Shown in pieces: positions 37,768-46,045 of a stretch of 64,000 nt of DNA. The notes beneath the pieces were generated by a model, which was given only the letters and a program-made list of their open reading frames with translations, was not told the DNA's origin and did not search any database. Within the stretch, counting starts at the first letter, position 1, and each line of letters starts with the position of its first letter. Source of the DNA: Gemmatimonadota bacterium (lineage in GTDB: Bacteria; Gemmatimonadota; Gemmatimonadetes; Longimicrobiales; Gaopeijiaceae). The stretch spans positions 1 through 64,000 of the forward strand of contig JAUIEJ010000005.1 in assembly GCA_030428885.1 (NCBI GenBank), read 5' to 3'. Position numbers and translations under genes: made by a program.

Positions 37768-39197
37768 GGCGCCGGGTGGGGGTCGCGGTTCTGACGGTGG
37801 TGTTCGGGGGACTCCCGGCCGCCGGTCTCGGGGCCCAGACGCTTCCTCCCGATGCCGACCGGACCCTGGCCCGGACGATTCTCGAGGAACTGGTGGAGAT
37901 CAACACCACCAACACCGACGCCGGCGACAACACCGCCGCTGCCCGGGCCGCGGCCCGGTACCTCCTGGACGCGGGTTTTTCCGCCGAGGACGTCCAGGTG
38001 GTCGTGCCCGACGATGCCCCCACCAAGGGCAACCTCGTGGCCCGGCTCCGGGGGCGGAATCCGGCGCTGAAGCCGATCCTGCTCCTGGCCCACATCGACG
38101 TCGTGCAGGCCCTCCCGGAAGACTGGAGCGCCGATCTGCCGCCCTTCGAGTTCATCGAGCGCGACGGGTTCTTCTACGGCCGGGGCGTCACCGACGACAA
38201 GGACGAGGCGGCGATCCACGTCGCCAACCTGATCCGCATGAAGCGCGAGGGCTTCGTGCCGGAGCGCGACATCGTGGTGGCCCTCACGGCCGACGAAGAG
38301 GGGGGACCCCGCAACGGCGTGGAGTTCCTCCTCACCGAGCACCGGGAGCTGGTCGACGCGGCCTACGCCCTCAACGAAGGCGGCGGCGGCATGGAGCGGA
38401 ACGGCCGCAAGATCTCCAACAACGTCCAGGCCAGCGAGAAGAAGTACCTGAACTTCACCTTCGACGGCACCAACCCCGGCGGCCACTCGTCGCTGCCGGT
38501 GCGGAAGAACGCCATCTACGATCTGGCCCGGGCGCTGGCGGCGCTCCAGGACTACGAGATGCCCGTCATGCTCAACGAAGTGACCGAGGCGTTCTTCTCC
38601 CGCTCCGCCGACCTCGTGGACGCCGCCACCGGCGACGCCATGCGCCGCATCGTGGCCGATCCGGGCGACGCCGAGGCGGCGGCGGTCCTGGCGCCGGACC
38701 CGGCGTACAACTCCCGGCTCCGCACCACCTGCGTGGCCACGATCCTCGAAGGCGGCCACGCGCCCAATGCCCTCCCCCAGCTCGCCCGGGCCAACGTGAA
38801 CTGCCGCATCCTCCCGGACCACGACCCCGACGACGTGCTGGCGCGTCTGCAGGAGCTGGCCGCTCCCTTCGACGTGTCCGTCGCCATGGCCGGGACGGCG
38901 CGACCGAGTCCGCCCTCCCCCCTCACCGACGAGGTCCTGGGGCCCATCGAGCGCATCACCAACGAGATGTGGCCCGGGGTCACCGTGCTCCCGATCATGA
39001 GCACCGGCGCCACCGACGCCCTCTACCTGCGGCGGGAGGGGATTCCGGTCTACGGCGTGAGCGGCCTCTTCGGCGACATGGACGACGTGCGCGCCCACGG
39101 CCAGGACGAGCGGATCCGCATCGAGGCCTTCTTCGAGGGGCAGGAGTTCCTGTATCGTCTCGTGAAGGCGCTGGCGGGTGGGGGCGTGGCCGAATAG
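37764..39197 (+). CDS. M20 family metallopeptidase, secreted
   Basis: ILLLAHIDVVQALPEDW, YGRGVTDDKDEAAIHVANLIRMK, ALTADEEGG; GTGA overlap with S9 gene. Confidence 0.93.
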   Translation: MRRRVGVAVLTVVFGGLPAAGLGAQTLPPDADRTLARTILEELVEINTTNTDAGDNTAAARAAARYLLDAGFSAEDVQVVVPDDAPTKGNLVARLRGRNPALKPILLLAHIDVVQALPEDWSADLPPFEFIERDGFFYGRGVTDDKDEAAIHVANLIRMKREGFVPERDIVVALTADEEGGPRNGVEFLLTEHRELVDAAYALNEGGGGMERNGRKISNNVQASEKKYLNFTFDGTNPGGHSSLPVRKNAIYDLARALAALQDYEMPVMLNEVTEAFFSRSADLVDAATGDAMRRIVADPGDAEAAAVLAPDPAYNSRLRTTCVATILEGGHAPNALPQLARANVNCRILPDHDPDDVLARLQELAAPFDVSVAMAGTARPSPPSPLTDEVLGPIERITNEMWPGVTVLPIMSTGATDALYLRREGIPVYGVSGLFGDMDDVRAHGQDERIRIEAFFEGQEFLYRLVKALAGGGVAE

Positions 39198-39209
39198 GCG
39201 CCACGCCCC
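39181..39209 (+). terminator. Hairpin spanning the M20 stop codon
   Basis: GGGGCGTGGC-cgaataggc-GCCACGCCCC, perfect 10-bp stem; stop TAG in loop; no T tract. Confidence 0.4.
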
Positions 39210-39277
39210 GCCGTCGACCGGCGCACGCCATGGGTTCCAGCGGTGAGGCGGGGATGGGGCGGTGTGGGAGAACGACG

Positions 39278-40168
39278 ATGCGTGTGGCCGTGGCGGCGGT
39301 GGTCTGCCTGGCCTGGGGTGGGCGGGCCGCCGCCCAGGCCCGGGTCGGCGTGCCGGCGATGCGGGACGATGGGCCGGTGGTGCTGGATCGGACCGAGATC
39401 CATCGCTTCACCTCGGCGGTCAACGGCGTGGAGTACGAGCTTCGCCTGGCGATCCCACGGGAGTACGGCGACGGCGATGAGGCATTCGACGTGCTCGTGC
39501 TCCTGGATGCCGACTATTCGTTCGCCATCGCCCGCAACGTGGTGGACCACCTCTCCGACCGGGACCATCTGCGCCCCCTCCTGATCGTGGGCGTCGGCTA
39601 CCCGGACGAATCGGGATACCAGGTGAACCGGACCCGGGACTACACCCCGTGGTTCTCCCCCAGCGGAGGCTACGGCCCCGGACCCCAGAGCCACTCGGGC
39701 GGTGCCGCCGATTTCCAGCGTGTGCTCGACGAAGAAGTGCTGGCCTGGCTCGACGCGCATTGGCGCACCACGGGGACGCGCACCCTCGTGGGTCATTCCT
39801 ACGGCGGGCTCTTCGCGGCCTGGACGTTCCTGACCCGCCCTGATCTGTTCGAGCGGGTCCTGGCCGTGAGTCCCTCGCTCTGGTACGACGGCGGCCACGT
39901 CTTCGACCTGCAGCGTCAGGTGGCGGCCGGCGTGGAGTCCGGCGAACGCCCCGCTCCGCACGGGCGCATCTACCTGACCGTGGGCGACCGGGAGGTCAAC
40001 GGGTCGGTGGACATGCCCGCCGATCTCGCCCGGTTCCGGGACGTGCTCCGGGGCCCCGCGTGGGACGGGGTGCGGGTCGGGTATGCCGTCGGGGCGGACG
40101 AGACCCACAATTCGATCTTTCCCCGGGCGCTCAGCGACGGGTTGCGGTGGCTCCTGGACGGGGTGTGA
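39278..40168 (+). CDS. Alpha/beta hydrolase (putative esterase, Fes/IroE-like)
   Basis: TLVGHSYGGLFAAWTFLTRPDLFERVLAVSPSLWYDGG; GADETHNSIFPRAL; signal peptide. Confidence 0.88.
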   Translation: MRVAVAAVVCLAWGGRAAAQARVGVPAMRDDGPVVLDRTEIHRFTSAVNGVEYELRLAIPREYGDGDEAFDVLVLLDADYSFAIARNVVDHLSDRDHLRPLLIVGVGYPDESGYQVNRTRDYTPWFSPSGGYGPGPQSHSGGAADFQRVLDEEVLAWLDAHWRTTGTRTLVGHSYGGLFAAWTFLTRPDLFERVLAVSPSLWYDGGHVFDLQRQVAAGVESGERPAPHGRIYLTVGDREVNGSVDMPADLARFRDVLRGPAWDGVRVGYAVGADETHNSIFPRALSDGLRWLLDGV

Positions 40169-40185
40169 GGCGGGCCGTCCCGCCT
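40168..40185 (+). terminator. Short hairpin after esterase stop
   Basis: AGGCGGG-ccgt-CCCGCCT, 7-bp stem, immediately followed by TTGACA of the next gene's leader. Confidence 0.4.
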
Positions 40186-40247
40186 TGACACCGGAGGGGT
40201 GGTCGGCGCATCACCCTTCGAGCGTGCGCCACCCACAGGAGAACCGC

Positions 40248-40685
40248 GTGACCCGCACCGTCTATCCCGGCCGGACCCTCTCGACCCGCGATGTCGCCAT
40301 CAACGTCGCTGTGCTGGCGATGGGTGCCATCGTGACGTTCCAGTTGCTGTTCGCCGGCCCCGGCACGCGGATCCCGGCCCTCGTGGTGGGCGGGCTCCTC
40401 GTGGCGTACCTGGTCGTCTTCGTGTACCGCTTCGCGAAGGCCGGCGAATCGCTCAAGGTCGACCCGAGGTTCGTGGTTTTCGGGGGGAAGCGGGTGCCTC
40501 TCGAGGCGATTCAGTCGGTGGAGCGCGGTCCCGCCGACCCGGACGGGCCCATGTTCTGGGTTTACCTCCACACGTCCGACGGCAGGCACACCATCGACTT
40601 CGGGCGCTATCGCATGGACCGGCCCGAACAGGAGCGGGTGTTCGAAGCGCTCCGAAACGCCGTGGAGGGCGGCGAGGGCGCCTGA
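40248..40685 (+). CDS. Small membrane protein of unknown function
   Basis: Two TM helices, then soluble PH-like domain region (KVDPRFVVFGGKRVPLEAIQSVERGP...); GTG start. Confidence 0.65.
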   Translation: MTRTVYPGRTLSTRDVAINVAVLAMGAIVTFQLLFAGPGTRIPALVVGGLLVAYLVVFVYRFAKAGESLKVDPRFVVFGGKRVPLEAIQSVERGPADPDGPMFWVYLHTSDGRHTIDFGRYRMDRPEQERVFEALRNAVEGGEGA

Positions 40686-40770
40686 CCGGCCCGCCGGCGC
40701 TCCCGTCGGTTTGCGCCCCACCCCCCCGGCCCGGATCTTGGCCGGATCCTCCTTCCCCTTCGGAGTCTCC

Positions 40771-43700
40771 ATGGTCCGTCGTCGTCTATCTCCGGCCCTC
40801 GTCGTCGCCGCCGTCCTGCCCGTCGCCGCCGGGGCCCAGTCCCCCGCGCAGAACGACAGCGCCGCCGCGGCCGCCCGCCGCGCCGACGGTCTGCCGCTGA
40901 TCACCACCCGCACCCTGTCGTTCACCACCGACGAGGGCACCTGGATCAGCCTCGACGTGCATCCCGACGGGTCGACCCTCGTGTTCGAGCTCCTGGGCGA
41001 CCTGTACACGCTGCCCGTGGAGGGGGGGACCGCCACCCGCATCACCCAGGGTCCCGCCTACGACATGCAGCCCCGGTATTCGCCCGACGGCGAGCGCATC
41101 GTCTTCGTGAGCGACCGGGACGGGTCGGAAAACGTCTGGATCGCCGGCGCCGACGGCTCCGATCCCCTGCCCCTGACCCGGGGGGAGCGGGAGAGTTACA
41201 TGTCGCCCGTGTGGGCCCCCGACGGCCCCTACGTGGTGGCGGCCAAGGGGTCCCAGCTCTGGCTCTATCACACCGACGGCGGCTCGGGCGTCCAGATCAC
41301 CGGTCATCGCGAGGAGGGCGGCCCCACGCCGGCGAGCAATCTGGGTCCGGCCTTCGCCGCCGAACCGGCGCACCTCTGGGTGAACGTCCGGGGCAATCTC
41401 GGCGGCGGCTTCGATCTGCCGGGAGGGGTCGAGGGCGCCGACCCGACCTGGGACGACGAGCCCCACCGGGCCCTGGGCGGCCCGCAGTCGTCGGCGCGGG
41501 AAGTGGGCAGCTTCCAGATCGGCCTCCTGGAGCGGGAGACCGGCGACGTGCGGATCCGCACCCACGAGATGGAAGGGGCGTTTCGCCCCGTGGCGAGCCC
41601 GGACGGCCGGTGGCTCGTCTACGCCACCCGCTACGACGCGCGTCAGGCCCTGAAGCTCCTGGACCTGGAGACCGGCGAGGAGTCGTGGCTCCGCATGGAC
41701 GTCCAGCGCGACGACAGCCAGGGCGGCGGGTCCCGGGACCGGGACGTCATGCCCGGCTCGGCCTTCACCCCCGATTCGGAGGCGCTGATCACGAGCTGGG
41801 GCGGGAAGCTGTGGCGGGTGGCCGTGCCCTCGGGGGAGGCCACGGAGATTCCCTTCACGGCCGACGTGGAGATGGACCTGGGACCCCTGGCCCGGTTCGA
41901 CTACCCCATGGACGACTCGACCCTCGTCGTGTCGCAGATCCGGGGAGCGCGCCCGTCGCCCGACGGGACCCGGGTCGTGTTCAGCGCCCTGGACAAGCTG
42001 TGGATCGCCGATCTGCCGGCCCCGGACGCCGCGTCGCCGGACGACTCGACGCCCCCCACCGTCACCGACGCCGAACGCCTCACCGACGGCACCGACGTGG
42101 AGCATGCGCCGGTGTGGTCGCCCGACGGGCGCTGGATCGCCTGGGTGACCTGGAACGACTCGGCCGGGGGCGACATCTGGCGCATGCCCGCCGCCGGCGG
42201 CGCGGCTCAGCGCCTCACCCCCGCGTCGGCCTTCTACGACAAGCTCGCCTGGTCGCCCGACGGGGCGAGGCTCGTGGCGGTGCGGGGGTCACGCCAGCAC
42301 CGCATGCGCACCCTGGAGGACTTCGGGCGTCACTCGGCGGCGGCCGAGCTGGAGTACGTCTGGCTCCCGGCCGAGGGTGGCGAGCCCCGGCGCATCACCT
42401 GGGTGGGCTCGGCGGCCACCCAGGAGGGCCGCAACGCCCCCCATTTCGGTCCGGATCCGGAGCGGGTGGTGATCTGGACGGGCTCCGACGGCCTCGTGTC
42501 CATGCGCCTCGACGGCACCGACCCCCGGACGGTGGTGAAGGTGTCGGGCCCACGTTCGCCGGGAGGTGGAGCCGGCAGCCCCGACGAAGTGGTGCTGTCG
42601 CCCGACGGTACCCGGGCCCTGGTGCGGTCCAACCGCCACGTCTTCCTCATCACCGTGCCGCCGGTGGGGGGCGAGGTGCCCACGGTGAGCGTGGGAGGGT
42701 CGTCGGTCGTGCCGACCCGGCAGCTCACGGTGGTGGGCGGCGACTTCGTGGGGTGGCGGCCCGACGGCGCCGTGGCCCACTGGTCCATCGGGCGGAGCTT
42801 CTTCCAGGCCGACGTGGCCGCTCTGGAGACGGCTGTTGCCGATTCGGTGGCCGCGGCCCGGGCGGAGCGGGCCGCCCCGGACTCGGCCGATGCCGAGGCC
42901 GATGCGGCCCCCGACGAGGCGGCGGCCGACGAGGCCGACGAGGCGGGCGAGGCCGACGACGACGGTCCGGCCTACGAACCGTCCCGCGTGGACCTGGAGA
43001 TCGTGGTGGAGAAGGACAAGCCCCGGGGTACGTTGGTACTCCAGGGGGCCCGCCTCCTCACCATGCGGGGCGACGAGGTGGTGGAACGGGGCGACGTGGT
43101 GGTCACCGACAACCGCATCGCCGCCGTGGGACCGTCGGGTTCGGTGACCTGGCCCGACGACGCCCGGGTCCTGGACGTCGCGGGCGCCACCATCATGCCG
43201 GGGCTGGTGGACATCCACGCCCACACCTGGGTGGCCTGGGGCGTGCACCGGGACCAGGTGTCCCAGTTCATGGCCCAGTTGGCCTACGGCGTCACCACCC
43301 AGCGCGATCCCCAGACCTCGTCGGAAGACGTGGTGACCTACGGCGACCGCATGGAGATCGGCGAACTCCTCGGTCCCCGGCTCTATTCCACGGGGCCGGG
43401 CATCTTCTCGTCCGACGGCATCGGCAGCCTCGACGAGGCCCGGGACGTGGTGCGGCGCTACGCCGACCACTTCAACACCAAGACCATCAAGCAGTACCTG
43501 GCCGGCGACCGGAAGGTGCGCCAGTGGGTGATCATGGCCGCCCACGAGATGGGGCTGACGCCCACCACCGAGGGCGGGTCGAACTTCACCATGAACCTCA
43601 CCCTCATGCAGGACGGCTACGCGGGGCTGGAGCACTCCCTGCCCATCGCCCCCTTCTACGACGACGTGGTGCGGCTCGCGGCGTTCAGCGGGCTCACCTA

Positions 43701-44280
43701 CACCCCCACGCTCGTGGTGGCGTACGGGGGTCCCTCGGGCATGAACTGGTACCTCACCCACGAAAACGTCGACACGGTGGCGAAGCTGAAGCGCTTCACC
43801 CCCCACGACGAGTTGGACAAGTGGCAGGACATGACCTGGTACCGCGACGACCAGTACGTGCATCCCCTGGAGGCGGCCCAGTTGAACAAGGTGGTGGAGG
43901 CCGGGGGGAAGGTCGGCCTGGGGTCCCATGGAGAAGTGCAGGGACTCGGCACCCACTGGGAACTGTGGATGCTGGCCAGCGGGGGGATGGCGCCGCACGA
44001 CGCGCTCCGGGCCGCCACCCTGCATTCGGCCGACGCCATCGGGCTCGCGGGTGACCTCGGCTCCATCGAGACGGGCAAGCTGGCCGACCTGGTGATTCTC
44101 GACGCCAACCCCCTGGACGATCTGCACAACACCACGGCCATCCGGTGGGTGATGAAGAACGGCCGGCTCTACGAGGGCGACACCCTCGATGAGATCTGGC
44201 CCCGGGAGCGGCCGCTGCCCACCCAGTGGTGGTGGCGGGTGGAGCCCCCGGGGGTGGAGGTCCCAGGCGACGGGGGCTGA
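40771..44280 (+). CDS. TolB-like beta-propeller fused to amidohydrolase, secreted
   Basis: Repeated YSPDGERIVFVSDRDG / WSPDGRWIAWVT blocks; acidic Ala-rich linker; then ARLLTMRGDEVVERGDVVV...AGATIMPGLVDIHAHTW and C-terminal LAGDLGSIETGKLADLVILDANPL. Confidence 0.93.
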   Translation: MVRRRLSPALVVAAVLPVAAGAQSPAQNDSAAAAARRADGLPLITTRTLSFTTDEGTWISLDVHPDGSTLVFELLGDLYTLPVEGGTATRITQGPAYDMQPRYSPDGERIVFVSDRDGSENVWIAGADGSDPLPLTRGERESYMSPVWAPDGPYVVAAKGSQLWLYHTDGGSGVQITGHREEGGPTPASNLGPAFAAEPAHLWVNVRGNLGGGFDLPGGVEGADPTWDDEPHRALGGPQSSAREVGSFQIGLLERETGDVRIRTHEMEGAFRPVASPDGRWLVYATRYDARQALKLLDLETGEESWLRMDVQRDDSQGGGSRDRDVMPGSAFTPDSEALITSWGGKLWRVAVPSGEATEIPFTADVEMDLGPLARFDYPMDDSTLVVSQIRGARPSPDGTRVVFSALDKLWIADLPAPDAASPDDSTPPTVTDAERLTDGTDVEHAPVWSPDGRWIAWVTWNDSAGGDIWRMPAAGGAAQRLTPASAFYDKLAWSPDGARLVAVRGSRQHRMRTLEDFGRHSAAAELEYVWLPAEGGEPRRITWVGSAATQEGRNAPHFGPDPERVVIWTGSDGLVSMRLDGTDPRTVVKVSGPRSPGGGAGSPDEVVLSPDGTRALVRSNRHVFLITVPPVGGEVPTVSVGGSSVVPTRQLTVVGGDFVGWRPDGAVAHWSIGRSFFQADVAALETAVADSVAAARAERAAPDSADAEADAAPDEAAADEADEAGEADDDGPAYEPSRVDLEIVVEKDKPRGTLVLQGARLLTMRGDEVVERGDVVVTDNRIAAVGPSGSVTWPDDARVLDVAGATIMPGLVDIHAHTWVAWGVHRDQVSQFMAQLAYGVTTQRDPQTSSEDVVTYGDRMEIGELLGPRLYSTGPGIFSSDGIGSLDEARDVVRRYADHFNTKTIKQYLAGDRKVRQWVIMAAHEMGLTPTTEGGSNFTMNLTLMQDGYAGLEHSLPIAPFYDDVVRLAAFSGLTYTPTLVVAYGGPSGMNWYLTHENVDTVAKLKRFTPHDELDKWQDMTWYRDDQYVHPLEAAQLNKVVEAGGKVGLGSHGEVQGLGTHWELWMLASGGMAPHDALRAATLHSADAIGLAGDLGSIETGKLADLVILDANPLDDLHNTTAIRWVMKNGRLYEGDTLDEIWPRERPLPTQWWWRVEPPGVEVPGDGG

Positions 44281-44367
44281 CGACGACCCGCCGGGGTGGC
44301 GGACCCGGGCCGGGCACGACGCGAACTGGGCGTCGATTCCCGTATCCGCCCGCCCCGGAGGTCCATC

Positions 44368-45678
44368 GTGCGCGCCACCCCGTCCATCGCCCCGCGCGCA
44401 CTCCGGGGCCCGTCCGCGCCCCGACCGTCCGTGGGTCGGGGCTTCGCCGCGGCCTTCGCATGGGGGATTGCCGCAGCCCTCGCCCTTCCGTCGGGGGGCG
44501 CCGCCCAGGCCTTCACGCCCGAACCCGTGAACTGGGACGTGACCTTTTCGGGGTCGTACCCGACGCGGGTGAGTGGGCTGGCTCCGGGCGACCCGGAGGT
44601 GCTCGAGCGCTTCGGTGGCCTCCCGGGGCGATTCAGGTTCGGCGAGTGGAGGGATGGGCCGTGCCGCCTGGAGGTGGAGTTCGTGCGTTGGATGGACTTC
44701 GAGGCGGCGCAGAGCGGGCCTTCCCACGGCAGCGAGAGGTTCGACGAGTGCCGGCAGCACGCCGGTGACCGGGAGAGTCTGAGCATCCCGGACGGCCACG
44801 CCGTCACGGCGATCCGGGTGTGTCACCGGGCCGCCAACGCCCGCCTGAAGGGGGTGGAGGTGCGATACGCCCGCGTCACGCCGACGGGCCTCGGCGCCAC
44901 GGGCACCGCCACGTGGGAGCGGCGCAACTGCAACCAGTGGATGCCCGACTTCGTGACGTGCCCGGACGGGATGGTGGCCCGGGGCGTCCGGGTCCACGCC
45001 GACGGGCCCGACGTCCAGGGGCTCGGGCTGGTGTGCGCCCGGCTCGAGTTCACGGTGTCGGAGTGGACCCAACCCCCGGCCCTCACCCAAGGCGCTGGGT
45101 CGGACCTCCTGCGTCCCCGGCTCACCGTCCTCGCCGGCACCCGCCCCGAAACCGCCGTCAGCGGCGATGAGGCGAACCGGGCCGTGATCGCCGGGGGACC
45201 CCACGCCGTCATCGAAGGCGTGGAGTTCCGGGAACGAAACGACCGCCCCTGCTGGCTGCGGGTGGATTTCCGGACCCATCGCCCCGACGTCCAGCGGACC
45301 AGCCAGACGTTCGATCGATGCGGGGGGGCCGCCTCGGGCGGACGGTCGGTGCGGATCGGCGACGTGTCGTCGGAGTTCCGGATGGTTTCGGGGCTCGTGG
45401 TGTGCCAGCGTCGGCAGAACGAGCGCCTCAAGGGCATCCGGGTCTACGGGGCCACCGTGACCCCCACCCTGGGCGTGCGGCACGACGACGCCCTCACCGA
45501 TGTTCGGGAGCGGGCGAACTGCAACGACTGGCGGCCTCGGGTGTCGTGTCCGGCCAACCAGGTGGGGAAGGCCCTCCTCGTGCACTTCCGGTCGACGCCG
45601 GGGGCCCCCGACGAGATCGTGGGCCTGGCCCTGCGGTGCGCCGGGGCGGAAGCCGACGTCCCGTCGATGGGGGGCTGA
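44368..45678 (+). CDS. Secreted protein with two copies of a six-cysteine domain, unknown function
   Basis: Tandem blocks sharing Cys order and core motifs: CHRAANARLKGVEVRYARVTPT...NCNQWMPDFVTCPDG and CQRRQNERLKGIRVYGATVTPT...NCNDWRPRVSCPAN; likely GTG start at 44368. Confidence 0.75.
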   Translation: MRATPSIAPRALRGPSAPRPSVGRGFAAAFAWGIAAALALPSGGAAQAFTPEPVNWDVTFSGSYPTRVSGLAPGDPEVLERFGGLPGRFRFGEWRDGPCRLEVEFVRWMDFEAAQSGPSHGSERFDECRQHAGDRESLSIPDGHAVTAIRVCHRAANARLKGVEVRYARVTPTGLGATGTATWERRNCNQWMPDFVTCPDGMVARGVRVHADGPDVQGLGLVCARLEFTVSEWTQPPALTQGAGSDLLRPRLTVLAGTRPETAVSGDEANRAVIAGGPHAVIEGVEFRERNDRPCWLRVDFRTHRPDVQRTSQTFDRCGGAASGGRSVRIGDVSSEFRMVSGLVVCQRRQNERLKGIRVYGATVTPTLGVRHDDALTDVRERANCNDWRPRVSCPANQVGKALLVHFRSTPGAPDEIVGLALRCAGAEADVPSMGG

Positions 45679-45685
45679 AGAACGC

Positions 45686-46009
45686 TCAGCCCAGAGGCCC
45701 CAACCGGTCGTCCCCTTCCGCCGCCCCCAGCAGCTTCCGGTCGAAGTCCTGGGCCTCCTGGAGGCGACGCACCTCCTCGGTGAGGTCGAAGACCCGGTCG
45801 GTGAGCTCCTGGATCTGGAGCATGCCGGCGGGGTCGGGCTGCCGGGAGTCCCGGAGCGCCTCCGACAGCGTCTCCACCATGGGCTTGAGCGCCAGGCGGG
45901 ACACCAGGATCAACATGAGCCCGGTGACCGGAATGAAGACGGCGGAGATGATGGCGATGATGGGGATCAGGATGTCCATGGCGGGCCTCGGGGCGGGGAA
46001 GCGGTCCAC
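45686..46009 (-). CDS. Small membrane protein with coiled-coil C-terminus
   Basis: DILIPIIAIISAVFIPVTGLMLILVSRLALKPMVETLSEAL then heptad-like QIQELTDRVFDLTEEVRRLQEAQ. Confidence 0.7.
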   Translation of the reverse strand: MDRFPAPRPAMDILIPIIAIISAVFIPVTGLMLILVSRLALKPMVETLSEALRDSRQPDPAGMLQIQELTDRVFDLTEEVRRLQEAQDFDRKLLGAAEGDDRLGPLG

Positions 46010-46045
46010 GGGGGACTACGGGTCGTTCCTCCACGGGGTTTCCCG

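Noticed and set aside
42289-45585. 1098-aa minus-strand ORF
   Set aside because: His/Gly/Pro/Val-rich antisense shadow spanning two well-supported plus-strand genes
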